Assembly (NCBI GenBank): GCA_022605405.1
Contig: JABYQQ010000015.1
Span: 1,116,001 to 1,180,000, forward strand
Reading direction: 5' to 3'
DNA from: Earliella scabrosa
Taxonomy: Eukaryota; Basidiomycota; Agaricomycetes; Polyporales; Polyporaceae
Length of the DNA: 64,000 nt
The position numbers and the translations under genes were made by a program. Under the pieces are notes generated by a model that was not told the origin of the DNA, did no database searches, and saw only the letters and a list, made by a program, of their open reading frames with translations. This document shows, piece after piece, positions 35,423 through 46,157 of the stretch; position 1 is the first letter of the stretch; each line of letters begins with the position of its first letter.

Positions 35423-35780
35423 CTGAAACATGACTGTTTGCGTCATGCGCAGGCACTGTGTGCTACTTTCGATATATTTGTCGAGTATCCACCACTGTTT
35501 GAAGGCGTGAGGAAGGAACTTGTGTCCTGTCGAGGCGACTCGTCGTCGAAACTTCGGTCTCGACTTAGAGTTAACGTTTCCTTGGAACCGGACGGCTCTC
35601 GAGACGCTCTCGAGGACGGCCATGCCGAGAGCACGCGCGGAAGCCTGCTGCGCGCCCGTTGTGTTACGTACGGACCGGTGGGGACAGTGCGGGGATCTCA
35701 GATCGAGAACTGGCGGTAAAAACGTTGGCACCGCCACGAAACAGCTCACTCTTCCTCTCCTCCCTCCCTCGACAGCAGCA
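35423..35780. other. intergenic, promoter of the first F-box gene
   Basis: Nothing coding recognised. Confidence 0.4.
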
Positions 35781-37549
35781 ATGGTCCCCCTCCCTACCTA
35801 CAGCGATCCCAACGGTCTCGCCGATCGACTCCTGGACGCGTTGCAGAACGGTCAGCACAGACTCAGGTGAGCAGCGTTGTGCTCGGCACTCGTCATAACC
35901 TTACTGACAAGACCACAATGACAATGACGTAGTTTGGACGCTGTGAGCTTTCTGACCTCCCTCGTTCTCTGCTTCTCTAACTCGACACGCACTAGCTCAA
36001 GCATTTGGAGGAAACAGCGTCCACAATACTCGCGTTCGTCAGGAGCAACATCAATATCCACGCGTCGATACATACGCTACCAGTCGAGGTCCTCGGAATC
36101 GTATTTCAGCAGACCCTTCCGCGTCATGGCGACGGCCTCCCCTTCAATGGATACGAGGACCCGCTGCTGGCGGTGGAGCTGCGTTCGAGGGTGACTCTGA
36201 CGCATGTCTGCCGACGCTGGCGACGCGTCGCGCTTGACATGGCCTCGTTCTGGACCGTGATTGACGAAGCATCGAGCGCCTCGACTTCTGCGTTCCTCGC
36301 ACGCTGTCGGGAACTGCCCCTCCAAGTCTGTATCCGAAACCTCCTTTCGCGGTCGGCGGGCGACACGCTCATCCCGTATGGCGACCGTATACGGGACCTC
36401 TACCTCTCCATTCCGAAGGGGTGCCGGTCGACCATTCCGTCAAGCATCCCCGAGTTCCCCTTCGATGCCGTGAACCTCGAACGGCTGTCGATTGTCACCG
36501 ATGCGCGGCCATTCGATGAGAGTCGCCCGAACATCAGCCTCGACCTCTCTCCTACCCTCTTCAGCAAGCCCACTCCCCGTCTCAAGCAGCTCGTGTTGCG
36601 TAGCATGTGCTGGCTTCCAGATCTGTCATTCGAGAGTTTGACGCATCTTCACATCAACCAGGGCACGCCAATTTCACTTGTTACCATCCTCACCTTCCTT
36701 GGTCGTTGCCCGGCACTGGAGACACTCGTTTTGGTCGACATCTACATCGCCAACGCCACCGCAGTTCCGCTCGACCATGCCGTATCGCTTCCACGCCTGC
36801 GTTCGTTCGTTCTCGGCATCAATCAGTCGCACCTCTCCATGAGGCGGCTTATACAGTACATCCTCCTCCCTCCGACGGTCACAGTGCGTGTATCCGGCGT
36901 GTACGCGTTCCGCGCGTTGAGCGAATTACGCCCCTTTCCGAAGCTCGCCTTCACGGAGACCTTCGACACGCTGTCCGTCGATCATTCCTTTGGGCGACTG
37001 GTCATCCGGGCGGCCGGATCCTCTTCCGGACTGCTGCTCGACTTCAAGGATTACCCACTTTCCAGCTGCGAACAGGCGATCGAGCTCATAAAGGCGATCA
37101 TCCCGTTCGACGCTATCGTCGACCTGCGCTACCGGGCGCATGTCCTCCACGCGCGGCGTGCTGTGCACCTGCTCGCAGACCTGCTTATGCCTGTGCTCAA
37201 GACGTTCTGTTACGTTGACGCGAACGACGCTTCTGCCGTCCCCGATGCGTGGGCAGACCGTCGCGCGGCGTACATGACAGCGATATCGGAGGCGCTTGCG
37301 AGGGCACCCCAGCTGTCGGACTTGAGGCTCTGGTCAGTCGACAGCGACTTCGCATCGCAGCTGACGATGCCTTCTTGCGCGTCTCTCAAGAAGTTGGTCT
37401 TCCACTACAAGGGCAAACCGGACGCGGCGCCAGACGTGGAGGTTCTGCGGGGCCAGGTGGCGGATGCTTCACTGTGCTCGTGCTCCGAATGTGAGCCTCC
37501 GTTGAAGATACCGGAAGTGGACTTCGTGCACCACCCGTACGAGTGGTGA
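35781..37549 (+). CDS. F-box protein with leucine-rich C-terminal part, 1
   Basis: About 549 residues in three exons (35781-35866, 35933-35942, 35996-37549). The middle exon is a 10-nt micro-exon that restores phase and gives the join RLSLDALKHLEE. An F-box follows at about residues 48-100: IHTLPVEVLGIVFQ ... LTHVCRRWRRVALDMASFW. The rest contains irregular Leu-rich segments (LKQLVLRSMCWLPDLSF, LSDLRLWSVDSDF) typical of the large Agaricomycete F-box family, where this region is thought to bind substrates for SCF ubiquitin ligases. The substrate is unknown. The gene ends with TGA at 37547-37549. Confidence 0.82.
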
Positions 37550-38161
37550 CCGCGACTTGGATGGTGAGCACACGATATCTTGCTCGACGCGAGTGTGAGA
37601 GGACTAATGGGTTACTTTCGGCAATAGGACTATTTCTTGGAGTTTTAGATTTTTTTCTTGCAGCTCTGCACTCGTTTCATCAGTATCGTACCTCGGGTTG
37701 ATGCCTCCTACTATTCTCTTCTCCTATCATTCAACGATTACTCGCGATACCATCTTCCATCCGGTTTTACATAGAACGATGATGTTCAGCACGCATCAAC
37801 CGTTAGACAATCACTGAGAGATATACGGAGCTGCTGAACATGTGCATGACTCACCGCGGTGTGATGGGTTTAATAGCCCGGGTAGCTCGGACCGTGTCCA
37901 TCGGCTTGACGCCGGTTATGTCGTTCGTGGCAGAGGCCATGTTCAGGCTTGCCTCTTGCCATCACAGACATAGCATGAGGTATGCCTTACCTACCCAAAC
38001 TCCACTTGGCGGCATACTCTATGCTGATCTACTGCACCTTTTGGTAGCGGGTTGACAGAACTAGTGAGTGCTTACTAAGTTCCTTTGATCTGTCTGTTAC
38101 TTACTTGGCTGACAAGATCAAGCAGATTCCTCGGGGCAAAGACAGCGTCGGATCCTCATCG
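37550..38161. other. intergenic between the two F-box genes
   Basis: May contain a small first exon of the second F-box gene, since its frame stays open upstream of the chosen ATG to about 38105 and a splice acceptor (GACAAG) lies at 38115. I could not place a matching exon. Confidence 0.35.
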
Positions 38162-39754
38162 ATGCATCCGCAGACCATCACCGATTGCCCGATCTGCAAG
38201 CTCCCAGCTGAACTTCTCCTCACGATCTTCTTACTCGCTCTTCCCAATAATAGCTCAAACTTCATGGTTTCGTGGGGCGGGGGTACCGAAGGGCAGTATT
38301 GGGAGGACATGTGTGCAAGACTCCTTCTCGCCCAAGTCTGCCGTCACTGGCGCCTGCTTGCCCTTGAGGCAGCCACCCTATGGACCGTGATCGACGAAGG
38401 CGGTGGACGTTTGCGGGACGAATTCCTCAAACGATCGAAGGAAGCATCCCTGCGCGTTTGCATATTTCTAGACCACATCGCGCGTCCGCTAACTGCCTTG
38501 ATTCCACACGCGAGCCGGATCCGAGAAATGCATGTGATCTATAGCGGGAGGTCTCCGGTGATACGACGATCCCAGGTTCCTCGGGAGCTACCACTGAATC
38601 TGTCCTCCCTCCAACAGCTTACCATTTATACCGCGGATTGCTATGGTCATAGCATTACCAAACCCAAAACATTTGTCTCGCTCTTTCCTTCCGGACTTCC
38701 ACCCCTGCGACGACTCGTCATTCTCAATCACCCCTGGTTCCCGGCAGCGGGATACCAATTCCTGACGCATCTCCTCATCAGAGAGGGAGTGTTACAGACA
38801 GGTCCAGAAACCGTGCTACATGTCTTGCGACAGTGCCCGTCGCTGGAGTGTCTCGTCCTCCTGGACTTCCAACGGATGTGGGCCTTCATCGACTTCGATT
38901 CGGAGAGTGAGGTTCAACTCCCGCACCTGAAAACCCTCACGGTTCATGCGTGCGACCAGGTCCTTTGGGGGAGACTCTACAATTGCCTGTCCCTACCTGC
39001 CCTCCAGACTTTGTGTGTTGTGAACACATATGAAGTCTCTGTCCGCCATCCGGACAGATTTCATCCTGGTCTATCCCACTTCCGTCGTTCCGCACTTGCT
39101 ACCATCGTATCCCACATCGACTGCGCCTATGACGATGGAGCAATGGCAAGAATTACCTTCACGATTCACGACGAATCGTTCACGTTGGTGTATAGGCTGG
39201 TGAAGTGGCGCTTCCAGCTCCACGACATCGACGGAGATGTAGTCACGTTCCTCCGAACTCTATCTACTAACAGCAACCCCGAGGAGATCGTGTATCGAGT
39301 CACGCTCGACGGCTGGGACTCAGGATACGATCCACTTCCCTTCATCGACACGCCCTTCTTGTCTTTGCGAATCATACGTGTCGTCGACGCCACGGGATCT
39401 GCAGCGCAGGAAGAACCGCCATGGGCACACTGCATCGCGTCGCTCGCCAAGTGTGTTATGACGCACTGTCCCGTGCTCGCCGAGCTCGAGATATGGTCCA
39501 CGAACGCGAAGTTCCTCTCCTTCCTCGATGTCCACCTTCTACACGTCCCACCCTCCTTCCGGACGTTGACGTTCCACTACATGGGAGAAGACACCCAGGA
39601 TCATCCTGCGCTTACGCAGGTGCAGCGCCTTCAAGGACGCGTTCCCGAGCTCGTCATTCATGTTCCGGGTAATGCGGACATGCCGCAGCCACCGATGAAG
39701 ATGGAGCGATATGGGGAGCAAACGGTTGACGGGTGGTACTATTGGAGCACGTAG
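38162..39754 (+). CDS. F-box protein with leucine-rich C-terminal part, 2
   Basis: 530 residues from the ATG at 38162 to TAG at 39752-39754, unspliced. The F-box spans about residues 8-75: CKLPAELLLTIFLLALP ... LLLAQVCRHWRLLALEAATLW. Leu-rich stretches follow (LRRLVILNHPWFP, LECLVLLDF, LAELEIWSTNAKF). Same family and orientation as the gene at 35781-37549 but diverged, so an old tandem pair is likely. The frame is open upstream of the ATG without an earlier ATG, so an upstream exon carrying the true start is possible. Confidence 0.78.
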   Translation: MHPQTITDCPICKLPAELLLTIFLLALPNNSSNFMVSWGGGTEGQYWEDMCARLLLAQVCRHWRLLALEAATLWTVIDEGGGRLRDEFLKRSKEASLRVCIFLDHIARPLTALIPHASRIREMHVIYSGRSPVIRRSQVPRELPLNLSSLQQLTIYTADCYGHSITKPKTFVSLFPSGLPPLRRLVILNHPWFPAAGYQFLTHLLIREGVLQTGPETVLHVLRQCPSLECLVLLDFQRMWAFIDFDSESEVQLPHLKTLTVHACDQVLWGRLYNCLSLPALQTLCVVNTYEVSVRHPDRFHPGLSHFRRSALATIVSHIDCAYDDGAMARITFTIHDESFTLVYRLVKWRFQLHDIDGDVVTFLRTLSTNSNPEEIVYRVTLDGWDSGYDPLPFIDTPFLSLRIIRVVDATGSAAQEEPPWAHCIASLAKCVMTHCPVLAELEIWSTNAKFLSFLDVHLLHVPPSFRTLTFHYMGEDTQDHPALTQVQRLQGRVPELVIHVPGNADMPQPPMKMERYGEQTVDGWYYWST

Positions 39755-41207
39755 CATGCGCAATTTGGTGCACAGCGGGCATGAAAGGATTATCCGCCAG
39801 AAGAATCCTGATTGAACTGTAGTTTAAGTCCGAAAATGTACTCCATTTGTGGCGCAGAAAATGGTAAACTTACTCTGGATTTGTTTGCCGATAAGATGCA
39901 CAGCTAAGCATAATAGTATTGTATCGATGTTTGTGAATTAGATCAACACTCTTTGCACAACACACGAGGGGCAATGCCGAATGTTAGTGTCCGGAACAGC
40001 CTTGTGAAATGACCGGAATTGTACTCCTGTCACGGTCCTAGTTACAAGGCTGGTTCAGGTCCGGAAAAGGCATTACGTAAGACTTACCCTCAGTAAGTAC
40101 GGGTTGAATGCCCATTAGTACCGGGCCTTAACGTTACGTCAGCCAAGTTCGGGACCTGAACCAGCCTTGTAAACAGGACCGTGACAGGAGTCCAGTCACG
40201 GTCATTTCACAGGGCTGTTCCGGACCCGAATATTGGCCATTGCCCCTCGTGACATGCACTCCATTCTCCGTGACGAGAATGGTAAGTACATTCTGTACTG
40301 TTTCACCGTTCTTTGGCAGGGATACAATTATCTGCGTTGTTCTATCATTGTCGCAAAATTCCTTTACGATTTTCCTCACAAAGAATGGGGTGCAGATGTC
40401 ACAAAGAGTGCTGATATTACTTTGTGACAGATTTACAATGCTATCAAGCTTACGTGAGCATCTAATTGTATAACAACTGCGAGTTGTCTTTACCATTTTC
40501 AGCAGAGCAAATGCAAAGATTCTTCAGACTTATATTACAGTTTGATCAGAATTCGACGCGCTGATATTCCTTTCATGCCCCCTGTGGTGGTTGGGTTATC
40601 CTTTCAATACTTCGACTCTACTTGGTTCCTGATGGCCACAATACCCGTGAATATATTGCGTCGCTCTGCTCACAGATAGTTCTGACAGCCTTGACTAGGT
40701 TAAGTCTACTGTGGCCTCCGTGGTCCGTGACAGATTGACAATGGAGCTTTACTCACTACGACTGCCTTGACTTTATCCTTCAAAGTCCCACCTGCCATTT
40801 CTTTTAACATCGTCCTTCCCTTGGTCCGACTTTTCTTTAAGAGCAGAATACCATGATACTTACTTGAGTACTTCGATCTTACCACAACGTGCACTCGCCA
40901 TCGGAAACGGCGGCGCATTGCGATGTTGACGGCATATTCCGGGCTGCGAGAACTTATCCCTTTCAGGCCCCGCATGCATATGGCTGAGACAAACAGGTCA
41001 TGAAAGATAAATTATCTTGGGAGGTCCCCACATATGATGTTATCACGAACCGCATTTTTGGTGGATGCACGTCATGTACGGTCGTCTGAACTTCTATGGT
41101 GGTAAGTATTTGGACATGTTTGGCGACTGCCACGCCATCGGAGCGCCCGTGCTCACCGCCAACGACGATGACGCCCAAAGCTCGGCACTCCTCCAACGAC
41201 GACGACG
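39755..41207. other. AT-rich intergenic stretch with a foldback element
   Basis: Base composition is clearly lower in GC than the neighbours. Apart from the inverted-repeat element at 39963-40251, it holds the promoter of the clathrin light chain gene. 39837-39878 and 40254-40295 are weakly similar direct repeats on both sides of the element. Confidence 0.5.
39963..40251. mobile_element. MITE-like foldback element
   Basis: Two arms of about 110 bp (39963-40076 and 40137-40251) are inverted repeats of each other, starting CACGAGGGGCAATG and containing the matching blocks TCCGGAACAGCC, GTGAAATGACC, CTCCTGTCACGGTCCT and TTACAAGGCTGGTTCAGGTCC. A short spacer of about 60 bp separates them. No coding capacity. 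A 3-bp ACA flanks each end and could be a target duplication, though this is too short to be sure. Confidence 0.75.
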
Positions 41208-42201
41208 ATGAGCGACTTCCTGCAACGCGAGAGCGACGTGCTCGGCGAGGAGTTTGGCACTCCCACCGGCGGGACCTACGCGACCGCCGACATCGACTTT
41301 GACCGCGCTGCCTCCGCCTTCCCCGAGATCTCGCTAGACGGCTCCGGCGACATCTCTGTGCCCCCATCCGCGCCGCCGCTGAGCACCTCGGGCAGCTTCT
41401 CGTTCGACGACTTCAGCTCGCCTCCCCAGCGAGCAACGGACGTGAAGGTCACTGGGGACGACGAGATCGAGAAGTTCGAGAGCGAGTTCCCGGACATTGA
41501 GGTCCCGCAGGTGCGTGCTGCCCGTCCGTCCTTGCTGGCAGGAGTGTTGAGAGGATGGGCAGCAAGCGATTTCTCCTCCAAGGCAGCAGCCTCTGTTTGG
41601 CCAGACCCCCACCTTTGCTCCCCAACCCGCATACTCGTCAACACCCATCCTGAACCAACCACTCGAAGAAGACGAGCCGCAGGTCATCAAGTACGTGTAG
41701 AATGTCCTCCGCGTGTAGACGTGAACTCTGACTTTGGCTCCGCAGAGACTGGCGGGAGAAGCAGGCGGCGGAGATCAAGGCCCGGGATGAGGCCTCAAAA
41801 GCCAAGCGGCAAGAGACGATCGGCAAGGCCGAGCGCGCCATCGACCAGTTCTACGAGGAGTACGCTGCGAAGAAGGAGCGTACCATCCGGGAGAACAAGT
41901 ACGTGCCCTTTTCCCATTCCCTCCCCTGCGTCCTCCTCCCCTTGTGTAGGAGTCCTCGTCCTGACGCGTCTATGCTGCGTCCTGCAGGGAGCACGAGGAG
42001 AAGTTCCTCGGCGACCTGACGTCGTCGCTCTCGCAGGGCACGACCTGGGAGCGGATCTGCGACATCATCGAGCTGCAGAACTCGCAGAGCAAGACGATCG
42101 CGCGCACCGGCCCCAACTCGACCGACCTGACCCGGTTCAAGGAGGTGTTGCTTCGTCTGAAGCGCGAGGGAGATGCTGCCCCCGGAGCGGCAGGGTACTA
42201 G
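41208..42201 (+). CDS. clathrin light chain
   Basis: 257 residues, exons 41208-41510, 41587-41690, 41746-41898, 41988-42201, all in phase. The acidic N-terminal part (MSDFLQRESDVLGEEFG, FESEFPDIEVP) matches the conserved clathrin light chain N terminus. The centre is a charged coiled coil (DWREKQAAEIKARDEASK, AIDQFYEEYAAKKERTI) that binds the heavy chain hub. The C-terminal TTWERICDIIELQNS and DLTRFKEVLLRLKREG blocks are characteristic of fungal CLC. It works in clathrin coats at the Golgi, endosomes and plasma membrane. The acceptor of exon 2 is a CAGCAG tandem, so one Gln may be optional. Confidence 0.93.
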
Positions 42202-43479
42202 ATGTTCGGGTCGCCCTCTCTTCTACGTGACAGAGATGTATGTGAGTTGTCGCATTGCGGACCTGGTCTCGGTATCATATGCATCTCTCCTTGGACGAAC
42301 CGCACCACATTGGTGCTGGCCAGCCTGTATGAGGCGTCGCTTCGCAAGGGACTACCCAAGCCGAACGATCCGAAGTCGAAGCGGAGAACTCGCGTCTGCA
42401 AGATATCCCGCACTATCATGCGTATGTCATATATGCGCTTGACCTGACAGGTGGTGGTGCCAATGCGAACAAATTTGACTAGTATGGTAACTCAGACGCC
42501 CGCCACGAGATGTCGGGAGCATCTCGCGCCACCCATTCCAGGAGTGCTCGCTGTTCCTCTATCACTTTGGGAGTCGCCCACTAAGTGGGAGGATGACGAG
42601 GTGATAGCGTTGCTTTTAGGTCGGTTACGCATGGCGAACGTTTGCGAGGATTGCCACTGACAGTGTGTATATGCAATAGTACCGATGAGACCGTTGCGAC
42701 CAGAGACGATCCAATGTCAATTTCATCCTAGCAATTAAACCCTGATACGCTCGGGCCATATTGAGGGCAGACGGGGAGTCTAGACATGGATTTGGCCTGA
42801 CCTGTAAGGCGGGTGTGCAGGCGGCGAGCGTCTGCTTCTCTGCTTCTCTTCAAAAACCACGTCCACCCTCACTCTAGTTGTCAACGTCACGATCTACATG
42901 GACCTCAAGACATGGAACAGCATAGACGAACGAGGGAAGACGCACCTTGTATGCACGTCTCTCTTCGGCAGGTCCAACTCGCCCTGCGCATCCAAGTCTC
43001 TTGATCATGCTCACCATAGCTCACCCTCCGCTCCGAAGACGGACGAGCCGGTCGCTCCGCTGAGCGCGCGCAAGTGCGCATCCTCCCGGAGGAGAGCGCC
43101 ACGCCTGTCCTTCGCCATTAATATTCGGTCCGCCACAACCCGCGCTGGTACACCGCGCTCGCGTTACGACCGCGCGGCTCACGCTCGGCCCGCCCGTGCA
43201 CGCTGCCCCTCATCCCCTGACCCCGACCCCGACCCCGGCTCCGCAGGACCACTCTCCCTGCCTCGTTTGCGCACATCTCTCGATCGGACATGAATGTGGG
43301 CGACAGACACATCGACATTCGCGGGCTTCGGGGCTCCCGTGGGCCGCCGCGCAATGCACACGCTTTGCTTCGACCTTGGCTTGCGTGGGGGGCGGCCGTG
43401 TCCTCTGGTTCGGGTGAGAGAGCAAGAGGGAGAGCGGACATGTCCGTACCGCCGTACCGGTGCAAGCCGCTGTGCGTGC
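42202..43479. other. intergenic downstream of clathrin light chain
   Basis: Open frames exist on both strands but show no motif or exon pattern I can support. Confidence 0.35.
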
Positions 43480-43892
43480 TCAGGGGCGTACGCGTCGAAG
43501 CCAGTCCGGTGGGGGAGGTCGAGCGGTAGCGTGCTTGTCGACGCCCGGTGATGGTGGCTTTGGGTGCGGGAGTGCGTGGGTGGAGGGGTTGGTGGGGATG
43601 TTGAGGACGAAGGTGTTGCGGCTCTGTGTGGACGCCGGTTCCAGTCGTCGCTGTGCTACTCGAGATTCGGGGGCCTGAGGATTGGGGGCTGTGGTGGGCC
43701 GAGGGTCTGCGAGATGAGGTTCACGTATCCGGGTGGATGCAGGAGCGGGGGCGACAGCCGAGGACGAACAGGAAGGAGAGGAAGAGCCGGGAGGGAGGGC
43801 GAGGTGGTAGGAGGGCTTGGGTAGTGCTCAGGTATCGCCAGACGACTTTGCAGGTCGAGGTTGATGTCGAAGGGATGAGGTGAGTCGGCCAT
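43480..43892 (-). CDS. possible small Pro-rich protein, weakly supported
   Basis: An ATG at 43892 in good context opens MADSPHPFDINLDLQ. A second minus-strand frame ending at 43480 reads protein-like (NTFVLNIPTN, ALPHPKPPSPGVDK, PPPPDWLRRVRP). They could be joined by one intron with a donor after DLQ at about 43846 and an acceptor near 43700, but the splice sites are my guess. No family recognised. GC-rich, Pro-coding DNA can mimic coding sequence, so this may be spurious. Confidence 0.28.
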
Positions 43893-46157
43893 GTATCACT
43901 CCTTCTGTGCATTTCTTGGCGATCGAAGTTGCGGTCTGACGGGTGTTCCTGCTTGCAGTGAGGTGAACCCATGAGCATTTCCGTCGAGTGCTTCGTGCAA
44001 GGGCTATTCGAGCCTCCGGGCGTGCATGGTTCTGGGCTTAGAGGCAATGCGCACCGATGTCCTTGTCCTTGTCCTTAGTGTCGACGGAACAGAGGCATCA
44101 GTCGGTATCGACAGATGGATCGGTGAGCACCGGGACGGAGCTACGCAGTGCTGATAGTACACTATATACATACCCGTACCCGTTACTCACGGTGTGGCTA
44201 AACTCTCCGCTCATGGGTCGTGTCTGGACCGGGGACGGGACCGGCACACCTCCCTAGGCCTGACATATAGAAGGCCCAATATACGCTGTGCGGTGCGGTC
44301 AAACTCGGATGCATGGACAGCAACGATGCAACAAGGGGGGTTACCTACATAATGCGAGGCGCGAGGAGCGTTCCATATGAATACCGAGCGGGCGGCAACG
44401 GCAGGTGATAACCCTCGTACTTAGGGTCCGGTCGCCAAGAGGCTGTCCTCATCCTGCATGCACGAGCGCACAGGACCAAGTACCTGAAGGCCTGACGGCT
44501 TGACGGTGAGTATGTGGACGGAGGACGGCCCATGGGCCCCGGACCGTAACGGTCGTTACGAGACACCATCCGTGTGTCGAGAGACGAATAACGCACCTGT
44601 CAGTGCGTCCTGACTTCGTGCATTACAACGTAAAGTGTGGCTCTGCACGCCTGGCCGGTGACCGCAGAGACTGCGAGGCAGACGGAGGGTCGTTGTCAAG
44701 CGTGAGGTAAGAGTACAGGACGAAGCGTGTCTCGCAGAGAATATTTGAAGCAAGGGGGTATGTACGCGCGCGCGTTGGCCATGGTGCCTTTGCGCAGACG
44801 ACGGTGTTGTCAAAGACCCGATGCGCAAAGTTCCGAGGGTTCGGAGCTTCGTCACACTATACGAGCGTAGTAAGTCCGTATCAGGTCCGTACGATACAAT
44901 GCGTATGCATATAGCGGCGACAAGTGTGGACACGAGCACTTGTAGTGCGTTCAGCGGAGGGACGCCCCGGGACGATAGGGCGGTGCAAACCTTGAGTTTG
45001 GATGAGGGTCCGACGGTCGTGGAGGAACGTGCAGACTGCGGAGACCTTGTGGTTGCCCAGCACGATGATTCCAAGCGACACGCTGAACTGCTCAAGCTCG
45101 CATTTGATGTGCCGTGTGGAGGAGATACCGCACCGCTGCCCGGTCAGTGGTTTCGAGCGGTCTAGACGGAGCAGTCGACCTGGGAAGAGCGCTTGGACGT
45201 GAGAGGACTTGGGAGACGCGAGATTGTGGCCTGACTTGAACGGGTGTGGCAGTACAGGCGCCGAGAAGCTGAGGAATCGGCACAAGACGATGGCTGGCGA
45301 TGGGCAGAAGCGCGCCGAATCGGCAGAGCAGCCTAGAATAGGACCCGACCTGGATCGCCCATCGTGGACGGCCCAGGCCCAGAGAGACCATCCGCCCCGC
45401 GCTGCGTCGGCCTTCTAGCGTTTTGCGTGAGTGCAGTCGCTGTTTGATGAACAGATCCCGCTGCGTTGCGACCAGGGGACGGGGGAACGACGGCGGGGGA
45501 CGACGAGCACGCAGAGGGGGGCGTGCTGGGGTCGGGCGTTGTCGGCGATCGATAACGGCTGGAGGCTGCAACGTGTGGAGAGCGACTCGGAGGGCGGACG
45601 GCGGAACGGAGGAGTGGACGGTCGCAATTGAGAGCAAATCTCGCGGCGGGGCGGGCAGATCTGGGAGGAGTTTCGCGGTGCCTGATTGTTTGACTGCGAG
45701 GGTGCTGGGCCCAGACCGAGGTCGCCCGCGGTCCAGGCCACCTCCCATACGCGGAAACGACTCCATGCGACGGTCTAGGCCCCCGCCAGGGTTGTCCAGT
45801 GTGTGTGGCTTCGTCGTAGAGTATACAGAGGCCCAGAGGCGCGTCGGGAGCGGTTTTGCATCGCAGAGACGTCTGGCAGCAGGCGGAAGGTCCGTGGCGC
45901 GGATTCAAGCCCCGACGGCGAATTTGTAGTGGGGAAAAGAGAATAAACCGGCAGGAAAATGGGAATCTCGGCGGCGGCGGGATTGATGGAGTGCCATAAG
46001 GGGGAGGGATGCGGCCCATATCGGGGACGGATCTCGGCGAGAAGGGGGAAATAGGGAGACCGGGACGGAGAGGAGGGCGAACGGATATCTTGAAGAGCGT
46101 CGTCGGTCGCCCTCGTCCCTCATCCCCTCATAACAGTCCAGACTCCAGCTGCCCTCG
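43893..46157. other. long intergenic region upstream of the Skn7-like gene
   Basis: 2.3 kb with long overlapping ORFs on the minus strand (45092-46019) in two frames at once, a sign of GC bias rather than coding. Probably the regulatory region and 5' UTR of the Skn7-like gene; no specific site could be supported. Confidence 0.35.

Noticed and set aside
38105..38161. TTG start for the second F-box gene
   Set aside because: Non-ATG initiation is unlikely in a fungal nuclear gene; ATG 38162 or an upstream exon is more plausible.
40134..40496. 120-codon minus-strand ORF reaching into the foldback element
   Set aside because: It begins in AT-rich unique DNA and ends in the right arm; no family resemblance and no exon signals.
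45092..46019. Two overlapping minus-strand ORFs of over 220 codons
   Set aside because: Both frames are open at once in GC-rich DNA and are Arg/Pro/Ser-rich with no motif; typical of stop-poor sequence.
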